Source: an uncultured bacterium (GTDB lineage: Bacteria > Bacteroidota > Bacteroidia > Bacteroidales > Marinifilaceae). From it: DNA of 26,086 bases. This document shows positions 1 to 8,094 of this stretch, piece by piece. Positions within the stretch are counted from its first letter, which is position 1; every line of letters starts with the position of its first letter. The stretch spans positions 1 through 26,086 of the forward strand of contig CAJMQA010000007.1 in NCBI GenBank assembly GCA_905215395.1. The letters are read 5' to 3'. The position numbers and the translations under genes are program-made. The notes beneath the pieces are model-generated. The model did not search any database. It saw only the letters and a list, made by a program, of their open reading frames with translations, and was not told where the DNA came from.

Positions 1-75
1 GGTCTGAAAGGGAAAACACTGAAGACGCAATGGAAGGATAAACAAAAGGAAACCTACCCTTTAGTTGTCAGATGA
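1..75 (+). CDS. 3' end of an unidentified gene (partial)
   Basis: Frame 1 of the window is open from the first base to a TGA at 73-75 and gives 24 residues ending TYPLVVR. It would be the C-terminus of a rightward gene that starts outside the window and overlaps the convergent Fic gene by 8 bases. The stretch is too short to recognise a family, and an open run of 24 codons could be chance. It is listed because the neighbouring gene's stop falls inside it and no other frame is more convincing. Confidence 0.35.
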   Translation, partial: GLKGKTLKTQWKDKQKETYPLVVR

Positions 76-802
76 TTTGCTTCAGAAATTTGATTTGTTC
101 CCGGAGGATAAAGTTTTCAAATTCTTCCGGAGTTTGATTCATGTTTTTGGATTTCAGGGCATTTAGTCCCTGGGAACGATCCTCTGCAAAAATGACAATC
201 AGGGGTTGCAAGTGGTAGAGCATTAAGTAGTTGATGCTTATCAGGCTGGTTTCGGGATTTCCAGCTCCGAAGGGTTTAATGTGTGCAAAGGCGTATAAAT
301 AGTCAATGGCTAGTTTTAGCAGGTGGGTGATGTTAATCTCTTTGAGATGGACATTGACTTTTCTGCATAAAGCATCCATTAATTCGGGTATTTGACGGAA
401 ATCAGCAATGGAATAAACGGCATTATAATCTTCCCCGAGACGGTAATCTCCGAGCGAGCTATCATATCTTCCGATCGTTGTGGTTATTTCCCCACCGGTA
501 TGCTTCATGATACGGGCAGCGATGTTGCGGATCAGGCGGGCATCTATGGACAGGTGTTGAGAAGCACATCTTTCTGTATATCTCCATGCCTGCCAAAGAT
601 CATATGCTTTCAATTGGGCAGGGGTATGTAAGGATTTACCGGTATTGATAACCTGTTCAAATTCCGGAAGAGTCATTTCAGTTCCGGATAGTTTTAAAGT
701 TTCATATAGAAATAGATTCCTGACATAATTTTTGTGAATATCAGTTTGTAAATCAGGCTGCTTCTGAAACTGTTCCCTGAGTTGAAAATATTCCTGCCAC
801 AT
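68..802 (-). CDS. Fic-fold protein with degenerate catalytic motif
   Basis: This 244-residue protein matches the Fic family in layout: an N-terminal helix region, a flap-like segment near 108-130, and the segment FAHIKPFGAGNPETS at 172-186 followed by a hydrophobic NYLML helix. Active Fic proteins use HxFx(D/E)GNGRxxR to transfer AMP or another nucleotide part to target proteins. Here the catalytic His is Lys176, the metal-binding Asp/Glu is Ala180, GNGR has become GNPE (181-184), and the last Arg is Leu187. The autoinhibitory (S/T)xxxE(G/N) motif also seems altered: T35-L-K-L-S39-G40 has Ser where Glu is expected. By sequence it should not be an AMP transferase; it may be a binding pseudoenzyme or a decaying gene. 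The frame is intact. The start is the only suitable ATG; no promoter match was seen upstream. Confidence 0.8.
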   Translation of the reverse strand: MWQEYFQLREQFQKQPDLQTDIHKNYVRNLFLYETLKLSGTEMTLPEFEQVINTGKSLHTPAQLKAYDLWQAWRYTERCASQHLSIDARLIRNIAARIMKHTGGEITTTIGRYDSSLGDYRLGEDYNAVYSIADFRQIPELMDALCRKVNVHLKEINITHLLKLAIDYLYAFAHIKPFGAGNPETSLISINYLMLYHLQPLIVIFAEDRSQGLNALKSKNMNQTPEEFENFILREQIKFLKQII

Positions 803-865
803 ACTTTTTTCTATTTTGTACGCAGAAGCCGACAGTAATGTTGGAGGTAAAATGATCGTTTAATT

Positions 866-896
866 TTTGTTATACCCCTTCTTGTTATTATTTTTG
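866..896 (+). promoter_or_regulatory. Bacteroidetes-type promoter for pgeF-cidA-lrgB
   Basis: TTTG at 866-869 (-33 box), a 19-bp spacer, and TATTTTTG at 889-896 (-7 box TAnnTTTG) match the Bacteroidetes sigma-70 consensus at the usual spacing. Transcription would begin around 902, about 18 bases before the pgeF start codon. Confidence 0.7.
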
Positions 897-919
897 CGCA
901 TCTTCTTGAAATTTTTATT

Positions 920-1705
920 ATGGTGAAAATAGAGCATGGGATTTTCCCTTTTTATGTGTTTACCAATCTGTTGGCACAGGAAAATATAGTGCATTTCGTT
1001 TCTTCCGGAACAAAAAGTATTGGATTTGCAGAGCATATTCCGGATGAGATTATCCGGAATAACCGGCGGGAGTTAGCCTATGCAGTGGGATTTGATTGTA
1101 AACGGTGGGTGACAGCGCATCAGGTACATTCTGCCCGTGTTGCAGTGATAAAGGAGAAAGAAGCAGGAAGAGGAGCTATGGATAAAGAAAGCCGGATACC
1201 GGATACGGATGCTTTAGTGACCAATCAGAAGGATATTTGTCTGATGGTGTTGTCGGCAGACTGTGTTCCGGTATTGTTATATGATCCGGAGTGTAAAGTT
1301 ATTGCTGCTGTTCATGCCGGTTGGAAAGGAACTGTTTCAAAAATAGTTGCAGAAACTGTACGGATTATGCAAGAGGAATTCGGATGTTTTTCGCAAAATA
1401 TTCTGGCTGGAATAGGTCCTTCTATCGGGAAATGTTGTTTTGAAGTGGAAAACGAGGTGGCTGATCTTTTCAGACATTTGTATCCTCAGTATCCGGAGTT
1501 TGTTACGGGAGGTAAGGCCAAAGGTAAATATCAGGTTGATTTGTGGGCAGTAAACCGGCAGGAATTGGTGGAAGCCGGGCTGAAATCTGAAAATATTGAG
1601 GTTGCCGGATTATGTTCTATGTGCCATCCGGATCATTTCTTTTCATACCGGAGGGATGGTAAACAGGCCGGGCGCTTTGGGGCAGGGATAGTTTTAACTT
1701 TATAG
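920..1705 (+). CDS. pgeF: Peptidoglycan editing factor / multicopper-like laccase-fold purine enzyme (PgeF, YfiH family)
   Basis: At 261 residues this is full length for the YfiH/PgeF (DUF152, LACC1) family. The three metal-site residues are visible: His70 in QVHSA, Cys115 in SADCVPVLL, and His132 in AAVHAGWKGT. The family signatures GPSIGKCCFEV and the C-terminal CHPDHFFSYRRDG are also present. E. coli YfiH is linked to removal of wrong residues from peptidoglycan stems, and relatives act on purine nucleosides (adenosine deaminase and phosphorylase activities); which role applies here cannot be read from sequence. It starts about 18 bases after a strong promoter and leads an operon with cidA/lrgA, whose start lies 8 bases past its stop. 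The envelope-linked partners fit a cell-wall role. Confidence 0.92.
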   Translation: MVKIEHGIFPFYVFTNLLAQENIVHFVSSGTKSIGFAEHIPDEIIRNNRRELAYAVGFDCKRWVTAHQVHSARVAVIKEKEAGRGAMDKESRIPDTDALVTNQKDICLMVLSADCVPVLLYDPECKVIAAVHAGWKGTVSKIVAETVRIMQEEFGCFSQNILAGIGPSIGKCCFEVENEVADLFRHLYPQYPEFVTGGKAKGKYQVDLWAVNRQELVEAGLKSENIEVAGLCSMCHPDHFFSYRRDGKQAGRFGAGIVLTL

Positions 1706-1713
1706 TTTTTAAT

Positions 1714-2058
1714 ATGTTATCCGGAATTTTTATCATTCTTTTCTTTTTTGTTCTCGGGGAATTGGCCGGTTGGTTGATCAATGGATTTATTCCGGGAAGC
1801 GTTATCGGGATGATTTTACTTTTTGTTGCTTTATGTCTGAAGATTGTAAAGCCGGAACGTATAAAACCAGTGGCAGGATTTCTTTGTGATAATATGGCCT
1901 TGTTCTTTGTGCCTGCAGGAGTTGGCATTGTGAATGCCCTGGATATTTTGTCTCAGTACTGGCAGGCTGTATTGGTAGCTTGCGCAGTCAGTACTATAGT
2001 TGTAATCGTTGTGGTGGCATCCGTACAGCAATGGTTTGAAAAACAAAGAAGTAAATAA
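1714..2058 (+). CDS. CidA/LrgA family holin-like membrane protein
   Basis: This 114-residue protein is almost entirely hydrophobic, with about four membrane segments. It carries the family's conserved pattern: GELAGWLI, PGSVIGMILLF, and FFVPAGVGIVNA after a short basic loop (KPERIKP). CidA/LrgA proteins are inner-membrane proteins proposed to act like phage holins in controlling murein hydrolases and lysis; in Bacillus a related pair facilitates pyruvate uptake. It lies 8 bases after pgeF and 12 bases before lrgB, so all three are very likely one transcript. Whether this copy behaves as CidA or LrgA cannot be decided from sequence. Confidence 0.9.
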   Translation: MLSGIFIILFFFVLGELAGWLINGFIPGSVIGMILLFVALCLKIVKPERIKPVAGFLCDNMALFFVPAGVGIVNALDILSQYWQAVLVACAVSTIVVIVVVASVQQWFEKQRSK

Positions 2059-2070
2059 TAAATCGAAATT

Positions 2071-2760
2071 ATGGCTGCATTAATCAATTCTGAAATATTT
2101 ATTCTGACTTTAGTGGTCGGGGTATACCTGGCCTCTGTATGGCTATACCGGAAAACAGGGCTTAATCTTTTACATCCTCTGCTGGTATCTATCCCTGTTT
2201 TAGCAGTCATTACGCATGTACTGGGGATTTCGTATGAATCTTTCGAACGGGGAAGCCGGATCATCAGTTTTATGCTGGGGCCGACTGTCGTAGTGCTGGG
2301 ATATTTATTATATGAGCAGATGGCTCATTTGAAAGCCAATGCGCTGTCTATTATCACTTCTGTTTTTGTCGGTTGTATCACGGGAATTCTGAGTGTTATT
2401 TTTATTGCCCGTTATTTCGGAGCTGACCATGTTTTGATAGCTTCTCTGGAACCAAAGTCTGTCACAACGCCAATTGCCATGAGTATTGCAGAGCGGGCCG
2501 GTGGTATTCCTTCGATTGCTGCTGTTGTTGTGATTGTGGTCGGTATTTTTGGTGGGATTGTGGGACCATTTATTCTGGAACGTCTGGGAATTACCAGTAA
2601 GATTGCCCGGGGATTGGCTTTGGGTTCGGCAGCCCATGGTCTGGGTACTGCCAGAGCCATGGAACTGGGAACTATAGAGGGGGCCATCAGCGGATTGGCC
2701 ATCGGAGTGATGGGAATCATGACGGCAATTCTGGTTCCGCTTATTGAGTTGATTCTCTGA
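2071..2760 (+). CDS. lrgB: LrgB/CidB family integral membrane protein
   Basis: At 229 residues with roughly six to seven membrane segments, this is the usual size of the LrgB/CidB family. Family hallmarks are LEPKSVTTPIAMSIAERAGG near 125-145 and GSAAHGLGTARAMELG near 186-201. It works with the CidA/LrgA protein encoded 12 bases upstream in the inner membrane, in lysis control or small-organic-acid (pyruvate-type) transport. It ends 21 bases from the convergent punA stop, with no clear hairpin between them. Identification is secure at family level; the physiological role is inferred. Confidence 0.93.
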   Translation: MAALINSEIFILTLVVGVYLASVWLYRKTGLNLLHPLLVSIPVLAVITHVLGISYESFERGSRIISFMLGPTVVVLGYLLYEQMAHLKANALSIITSVFVGCITGILSVIFIARYFGADHVLIASLEPKSVTTPIAMSIAERAGGIPSIAAVVVIVVGIFGGIVGPFILERLGITSKIARGLALGSAAHGLGTARAMELGTIEGAISGLAIGVMGIMTAILVPLIELIL

Positions 2761-2781
2761 AATAATACAATGTGCCAGATC

Positions 2782-3612
2782 TTAAAGATTACTGATGATT
2801 TCCCGGAATAATGCAGTCATCCGGGGTTGGGCTGTATTGCCGATGTCCTGTACTTCTGCATGATTGGTTTTTATCAGCTCAGGGGAAGCGGTACTGTTCG
2901 TGATAACCGACATTCCGAAACATTCCATGTCCATGTGACGGGCGACTATGATCTCCGGAACTGTAGACATGCCGACTGCATCTCCGCCAATGACACGTAT
3001 CCAGTTGTATTCGGCGGGAGTTTCGAAAGAAGGTCCCTGCAAGCCTGCATATACACCATGTTGTAATGTGATGCCTAGCTTTTGTGCACATTTATCCGCA
3101 ATCTCCCGGATACGGGGACTGTAAGCATCGGTCATACCCGGGAAACGTGGCCCCAGTTCATCCACATTTTTGCCCCGTAAAGGGTGTTCGGGGAATAGAT
3201 TGATGTGGTCGGTAATAACCATCAGGTCTCCCACCAGATAAGAGGTATTCACTCCCCCGGCTGCATTTGAAACGAATAGTTGTTTCACGCCCAGTTCATG
3301 AAGTACTCTGACGGGAAAAGTTACTTCCTGCATCGGATAGCCTTCATAAAAATGAAAACGTCCTTGCATGGCAATGACATTTTTGCCCCCGAATTTTCCG
3401 ATCAGGAGATTCCCTTTATGCCCCTGTACTGTAGATACCGGGAAATGGGGAATACCTGCATAAGGTACGGTATGTTTGACTTCAATGGCCTTGCCTAATT
3501 CTCCCAAGCCTGTACCCAGAATGATTCCAATAGAATATTTTTCTCCATCCAGAAAACGGGCAATGTATGCCGCACTATCTTTGATTTTTTCTAACATATT
3601 CAGATATTTCAT
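2782..3612 (-). CDS. punA: Purine nucleoside phosphorylase, type I trimeric class (PunA)
   Basis: This 276-residue enzyme splits inosine and guanosine with phosphate to the base and ribose-1-phosphate in the cytoplasm. Motifs include GIILGTGLGELG near the N-terminus (phosphate site), LFVSNAAGG, GPSFETPAE (purine-binding Glu), and VITNSTA with the base-contacting Asn. It is last in the sppA-lpxK-punA operon. The ATG at 3612 overlaps the end of lpxK by 38 bases. An internal ATG at 3597 (MLEKIKDSAAY) matches where many homologues begin and still overlaps lpxK by 23 bases; the choice between the two is open. The overlap suggests translational coupling. Confidence 0.95.
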   Translation of the reverse strand: MKYLNMLEKIKDSAAYIARFLDGEKYSIGIILGTGLGELGKAIEVKHTVPYAGIPHFPVSTVQGHKGNLLIGKFGGKNVIAMQGRFHFYEGYPMQEVTFPVRVLHELGVKQLFVSNAAGGVNTSYLVGDLMVITDHINLFPEHPLRGKNVDELGPRFPGMTDAYSPRIREIADKCAQKLGITLQHGVYAGLQGPSFETPAEYNWIRVIGGDAVGMSTVPEIIVARHMDMECFGMSVITNSTASPELIKTNHAEVQDIGNTAQPRMTALFREIISNL

Positions 3613-4627
3613 TTAATAATATATCACGCTTTTCTAAAAATTCAGGTATTACGGGAATGTAATAAATGTGTCGTTTTAACTCTTTTGACAGAGTACAGTT
3701 TTTTAAACGGACAACATCTTTTTCAGTCGTAAATATGTATTTTTCTTTGTTTTTTATTTCCTGGAAGACCTCTTCTATATGTTGAATGTCTTTTTTACTA
3801 AAATTATAATGATCCGGGTAACGCAATTCTGTGATATCTGAAGTAAAAGTTTTCAGGTATTTGATATAAGGGTCCGGTTGTGCAATGCCCGTGATACAGA
3901 GAATACTGCAACTTTCCTGAGGACTTATTTGTTCTGCCCGGGATGAAAGACTACGGATCGGTCCGTAAGTCAGGGTTGTAAAGAATAGCTGTTGGTAAGG
4001 CTTTATCTTCAGATGTTTGGAAATAATACGGCGCTCTATCGGCTGTAGATTTTCCGGACATTTTGTTATGATGATATAATCAGCTCTTTTGAGTGCCCCG
4101 GCGCTTTCTCTCAGCCGGCCAGCAGGCAGCAGGCAATCTTCATAAATTGGACGGTTGTAATCAATCAGTACAATATTCTTGTCTGCCTGTACATACCGGT
4201 GTTGAAAGGCATCATCCAAAAGAATTACTTCCGGTGGCTGAGGTAAGGCCATTAGTTTCTCAATGCCTCTGATGCGGTTTCCATCGCAGGCAACTGTAAT
4301 GTCCGGAAATTTATTCTTGATTTGCATAGGCTCATCTCCGATTTGTCTGGCTGTAGATTCTTCCGTAGCGAGAACAAATCCTGAAGTGGAGCGTTTATAT
4401 CCCCGGCTGAGGCAGGCTACCCGGAATTTTTTTCTGAGTTCTGCAATCAATAATTCGGTATGTGGAGTTTTACCTGTACCTCCGACTGTAATGTTACCGA
4501 CGCAGATCACAGGGATACTAAAGTTCCTGGATTTTAAAATGCCTATGTGGAACAATATATTTCTTGTTCCGACAATGATGCCATAAATAATACTTAGCGG
4601 CAGCAATAAAATTTTAACACATGCCAT
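3575..4627 (-). CDS. lpxK: Tetraacyldisaccharide 4'-kinase
   Basis: LpxK phosphorylates the 4' position of the lipid A disaccharide precursor at the inner face of the cytoplasmic membrane. The 350-residue product has an N-terminal hydrophobic helix (about 4-28) and an unusually placed P-loop, GNITVGGTGKT, at 44-54. It also has LSRGYKR, LLDDAFQHR near 155-163, and LPAGRLRE, all typical of LpxK. Length is normal for the Bacteroidetes enzyme. Its start lies 37 bases after sppA, and its 3' end overlaps punA. An intact lpxK supports a Gram-negative organism that makes lipid A. Confidence 0.96.
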   Translation of the reverse strand: MACVKILLLPLSIIYGIIVGTRNILFHIGILKSRNFSIPVICVGNITVGGTGKTPHTELLIAELRKKFRVACLSRGYKRSTSGFVLATEESTARQIGDEPMQIKNKFPDITVACDGNRIRGIEKLMALPQPPEVILLDDAFQHRYVQADKNIVLIDYNRPIYEDCLLPAGRLRESAGALKRADYIIITKCPENLQPIERRIISKHLKIKPYQQLFFTTLTYGPIRSLSSRAEQISPQESCSILCITGIAQPDPYIKYLKTFTSDITELRYPDHYNFSKKDIQHIEEVFQEIKNKEKYIFTTEKDVVRLKNCTLSKELKRHIYYIPVIPEFLEKRDILLNEISEYVRKNQR

Positions 4628-4664
4628 AGCCGTTGTTTTAGAAAATAGTATTTCTCAAGCCCGC

Positions 4665-6461
4665 TTAATTGGGAGCAATGTCATAAGGAATACGTGCCAG
4701 TAATCCTTGATTATGTATTACATTTTTTAATTGTTGCCAGGTGGTGTAGAAGGCTCCTAATTCTTCTTTTGCAATGCTGGCCTTTATTTCTCCGGTCAAA
4801 CCACTCAGCAATTCTTCAATCGGATTTTTGACCACCGGATATTCGACGATTCCGTAGTTTTCAAGCCCTGCCCTGAAAGCTGCTATCCGGATGGCTTTTT
4901 CCATACCACCCATGACATCAACCAGGCCTATCTTCAGAGCATCTGCTCCTGTCCACACCCTGCCCTGTGCTATGGAATCGAGTTGGTCATGAGAAAGACC
5001 ACGTCCGGTCATAACACGATTCAGGAATGTTTCATATCCTTGGTTGACGTAATTTTGCAATACATTCCTTTCGTAAGTCGTCAAAGGACGGGAACTGATT
5101 GGAACGGGAAGAGGATAACTTCCACCGAAATCACTATGTTCGTTGGTTTTTACCACTCCGGTATGGATACCCAATTTATCTTTGATTAGTTTTTCTCCAC
5201 TGAAAAACATTCCGAAAATGCCGATAGAACCGGTCAGAGTTGTTGGTTCTGCCACAATGGTGTCGGCGGCACATGAAATATAGTATCCTCCCGATGCAGC
5301 GACGTTTCCCATAGAAGCGATCAGGGGTTTAGTTTGAGTAGCCAGTTCTACTTCTCTCCAGATGATGTCTGAAGTAAGCGCACTGCCTCCCGGTGAGTTT
5401 ACCCGCAGGACAATAGCTTTGACCTGTTTGTCTTCACGGACTTTACGGATAGTTTTTGCCAATTCGGGACCGATGGAGCCGGAGGATTGTTCCATACCGA
5501 TTTCTCCGCTGGCATAGATCACAGCAATCTTATCCTTGGAAGGCATAACGACTTCATTACTGGCCACACGCTGATAATCTGTCAGAGCTACCTGATTTAA
5601 GAGATGCTCACCGGTGATTCCGCATTTAGCTTTTAACGTATCCAGCATCTGATCTTCATATAAGGTTCCGTCGAAAAAGCCGAAATCTTTGAACTGCTCA
5701 GAAGTGTAAAAATTGAAATGATTGGTAAGGCTATTGATGGAATCTATAGAAATATTCCGGCTCTGGGAAATTCCTTCAACAATTGTACCCCAGGAAGAGT
5801 CTAGATATTTTTGTACCTGTTCCCGGTTGGCTTCGCTCATTTGGGTAGATAAAAAAGGTTCTACGGCTGATTTAAATTTTCCCACTTTAACAACTTCTGC
5901 CTGTATTCCCAATTTATCCAGGGTTTCTTTGTAAAAAGAAATATTGCTGCTCATTCCTGTGAGCAATAGGGGAGTTTCCGGATTGACGAATATTTTGTCG
6001 GCAATTGTTGCCAGATAATAACTTTTTTGCGAATATCCCAGATTGGAGTAACTGTAAATAAATTTACCACTCTCTTTGAATTTTTCCAGCGCTGAGCGGA
6101 TTTCCTGAGTAAAAGCCAAGGCACCGAAATTTCCCTGAATTTCGGTCAAATCCAAGTATATCCCTTTGATCCGGGTATCTGTAGTCGCTTTTTTGATACT
6201 CTCCAGAATTTTATTCAGCCCCAGACTTTTTTTAGGAGTCATGGATAAGAAATCTATATTGTCCAGTGGATTTTCTGAAGTGCGGTCTAAAATCTCTCCT
6301 TCCAGCTTCATGGTGAGAACACTATTTTCTTTCACATGGACTGTTTTTTCAGAAAAAACAGCGATGGCACTGATAAATCCGAATAATATAAACATCATCA
6401 GGATATGTACGATAATAACACCGACAATGGTGGCAAGAGTGTACTTCAAAAAGCTTTTCAT
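4665..6461 (-). CDS. sppA: Signal peptide peptidase SppA, long (67K) type
   Basis: This 598-residue inner-membrane serine protease degrades signal peptides left after secretion. A single N-terminal membrane segment spans about residues 9-36, followed by two ClpP-like repeats as in E. coli SppA. The Ser/Lys dyad is visible and split between the halves: Lys197 in GKFKSAVEP and Ser390 in NVAASGGYYIS. Also conserved are LRVNSPGGSAL (353-362) and LTGSIGIFG (409-417). The start MKSFLKYTL places the membrane segment correctly. It leads the sppA-lpxK-punA operon and is divergent from murA. Confidence 0.96.
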   Translation of the reverse strand: MKSFLKYTLATIVGVIIVHILMMFILFGFISAIAVFSEKTVHVKENSVLTMKLEGEILDRTSENPLDNIDFLSMTPKKSLGLNKILESIKKATTDTRIKGIYLDLTEIQGNFGALAFTQEIRSALEKFKESGKFIYSYSNLGYSQKSYYLATIADKIFVNPETPLLLTGMSSNISFYKETLDKLGIQAEVVKVGKFKSAVEPFLSTQMSEANREQVQKYLDSSWGTIVEGISQSRNISIDSINSLTNHFNFYTSEQFKDFGFFDGTLYEDQMLDTLKAKCGITGEHLLNQVALTDYQRVASNEVVMPSKDKIAVIYASGEIGMEQSSGSIGPELAKTIRKVREDKQVKAIVLRVNSPGGSALTSDIIWREVELATQTKPLIASMGNVAASGGYYISCAADTIVAEPTTLTGSIGIFGMFFSGEKLIKDKLGIHTGVVKTNEHSDFGGSYPLPVPISSRPLTTYERNVLQNYVNQGYETFLNRVMTGRGLSHDQLDSIAQGRVWTGADALKIGLVDVMGGMEKAIRIAAFRAGLENYGIVEYPVVKNPIEELLSGLTGEIKASIAKEELGAFYTTWQQLKNVIHNQGLLARIPYDIAPN

Positions 6462-6500
6462 TATTAACTAATTTTGTTTGTTTTATCTTATCAATTTCTA

Positions 6501-6532
6501 CAAATGTAGACATATAATTTATTTAAGCCAAT
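6501..6532 (-). promoter_or_regulatory. Possible promoter for sppA-lpxK-punA
   Basis: Read on the minus strand, TACATTTG (6508 to 6501) matches the -7 box TAnnTTTG. ATTG (6532 to 6529) lies 20 bases upstream as a one-mismatch -33 box. Transcription would start near 6494, about 33 bases before the sppA ATG. Confidence 0.45.
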
Positions 6533-6549
6533 ATCTGATCGGAGTTATT

Positions 6550-6579
6550 TTTGTTTTGATCTGTTTTTTGATACCTTTG
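6550..6579 (+). promoter_or_regulatory. Bacteroidetes-type promoter for murA
   Basis: TTTG at 6550-6553, an 18-bp spacer and TACCTTTG at 6572-6579 fit the -33/-7 pattern. This would leave an untranslated leader of about 78 bases before murA. Confidence 0.5.
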
Positions 6580-6663
6580 AATGGTCATTGCATGTACTAT
6601 ATTGAGCATGCAGGCATTATATTTTTAGTTCAGATCAAATCAAATAGAGAAAGAGAATAGCAT

Positions 6664-7971
6664 ATGAGTAAATTTGCGATTACCGGAGGAAGACGTTTGA
6701 AAGGTGAACTTTGTCCTCAGGGAGCTAAGAATGAGGCATTACAGGTGATATGTGCCTGTCTGCTGACAAAAGAAGAGGTTACTATTTCCAATATCCCTGA
6801 AATTCTGGATGTCTTGAAGCTGATAGAATTGCTGCAGGGAATGGGAGTCAAAGTAACACATCCGGCTCATGGTGAATTCGTTTTTAAGGCTTCTGATATC
6901 GATTTCAGTTATTTTGAGACTGAAGATTTTTACAATAAGGCTGTGAGCCTGCGAGGTTCTATCATGATATTAGGGCCACTTTTGGCCGTATACGGCTGCG
7001 GAGTAGTACCTAAACCCGGGGGGGATAAAATCGGGCGTCGGCGTCTGGATACCCATTTCCTTGGTTTTGAAAAGTTAGGAGCAACGTTCGACTACAACAA
7101 TACAGAAGGTTGTTTCAGAGCTTCTGCAGAGAAATTGAAGGGATCTTATATGCTTCTGGACGAGGCTTCTGTAACTGGTACGGCAAATATTATTATGGCT
7201 GCAGTACTGGCAGAGGGTGTTACTACGATTTATAATGCAGCATGTGAACCTTATATTCAGCAATTATGTCTGATGCTAAATGCTATGGGAGCTCATATTT
7301 CAGGGATTGCCTCCAATTTACTGACAATAGAAGGGGTAGAGGAACTGAAAGGCTGTCATCACCGTTGTTTACCGGATATGATTGAGGTAGGAAGTTATAT
7401 CGGATTGGCAGCTATGACCCGTTCTGAGATCACTATACGGGATGTGAATATCCGGCAATTGGGGATTATTCCGGATTCTTTCCGGAGACTGGGAGTCCGT
7501 ATCGAGGAAAAGGGGGACGATTTGTACATTCCCCGTCAGGAACATTATATGATTGAAGATTTTATTGACGGTTCTATTCTGACGATTGCCGATGCTCCCT
7601 GGCCTGGATTGACGCCAGACTTGTTGAGTGTATTTCTGGTTGTCGCTACACAGGCGAAAGGAAGTGTATTGATTCATCAGAAAATGTTTGAGAGCCGTTT
7701 ATTCTTTGTCGATAAACTGATTGATATGGGTGCTAAAATCATTCTTTGTGATCCCCACAGGGCCACTGTTATCGGACAGAATCATGAATCCCAGTTGCGG
7801 GCCACAAAAATGACGTCTCCGGATATTCGTGCCGGTATTGCCTTACTGATTGCTGCTCTTTCTGCTCAGGGAGTCAGTACGATCCACAACATTGATCAAA
7901 TCGACCGTGGCTATGAAAATATAGATGAAAAACTGAATGCTATCGGGGCAGAAATCCGGAGAATCGGATGA
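6664..7971 (+). CDS. murA: UDP-N-acetylglucosamine 1-carboxyvinyltransferase (MurA), Asp-type active site
   Basis: MurA adds enolpyruvate from PEP to UDP-GlcNAc, the first committed step of peptidoglycan synthesis, in the cytoplasm. The 435-residue protein has the EPSP-synthase-like two-domain fold signatures: GAKNEALQ with Lys22 and Asn23, the flexible active-site loop near 115-128, and DIRAGIALLIAAL near the C-terminus. At the loop, PGGDKIGRRRLD (118-129) carries Asp121 where fosfomycin-sensitive enzymes have Cys (Cys115 in E. coli). An Asp here is known in naturally fosfomycin-insensitive MurA, so this enzyme should be insensitive to fosfomycin. The start ATG at 6664 follows a purine-rich GAGAAAGAGAA stretch. 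It is divergent from sppA and appears to be monocistronic. Confidence 0.96.
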   Translation: MSKFAITGGRRLKGELCPQGAKNEALQVICACLLTKEEVTISNIPEILDVLKLIELLQGMGVKVTHPAHGEFVFKASDIDFSYFETEDFYNKAVSLRGSIMILGPLLAVYGCGVVPKPGGDKIGRRRLDTHFLGFEKLGATFDYNNTEGCFRASAEKLKGSYMLLDEASVTGTANIIMAAVLAEGVTTIYNAACEPYIQQLCLMLNAMGAHISGIASNLLTIEGVEELKGCHHRCLPDMIEVGSYIGLAAMTRSEITIRDVNIRQLGIIPDSFRRLGVRIEEKGDDLYIPRQEHYMIEDFIDGSILTIADAPWPGLTPDLLSVFLVVATQAKGSVLIHQKMFESRLFFVDKLIDMGAKIILCDPHRATVIGQNHESQLRATKMTSPDIRAGIALLIAALSAQGVSTIHNIDQIDRGYENIDEKLNAIGAEIRRIG

Positions 7972-8021
7972 TCATACAGTTTTTATTATAAAATTGTACT
8001 CTAAAAAAGTTTCTCTTTTTC

Positions 8022-8052
8022 TTTGTGGTTTATTATGAATGATATATCTTTG
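8022..8052 (+). promoter_or_regulatory. Bacteroidetes-type promoter for rpmE2; decides the start codon
   Basis: TTTG at 8022-8025, a 19-bp spacer and TATCTTTG at 8045-8052 match the -33 and -7 consensus exactly. Transcription would start near 8059. The in-frame TTG at 8023 and ATG at 8035 therefore lie inside the promoter and cannot be the start, which supports the ATG at 8095. Confidence 0.75.
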
Positions 8053-8094
8053 CAGACCGATAATGAAAAGAATAATTATAAAATTTTACATACA

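Noticed and set aside
6478..6660. 60-codon open frame ahead of murA
   Set aside because: It spans the divergent promoter region, has low-complexity hydrophobic sequence, no family resemblance and no ribosome-binding site.
8023..8094. N-terminal extension of L31 from a TTG at 8023
   Set aside because: The extension covers the -33 and -7 boxes of a consensus promoter, and L31 homologues begin at MKKGIHP.
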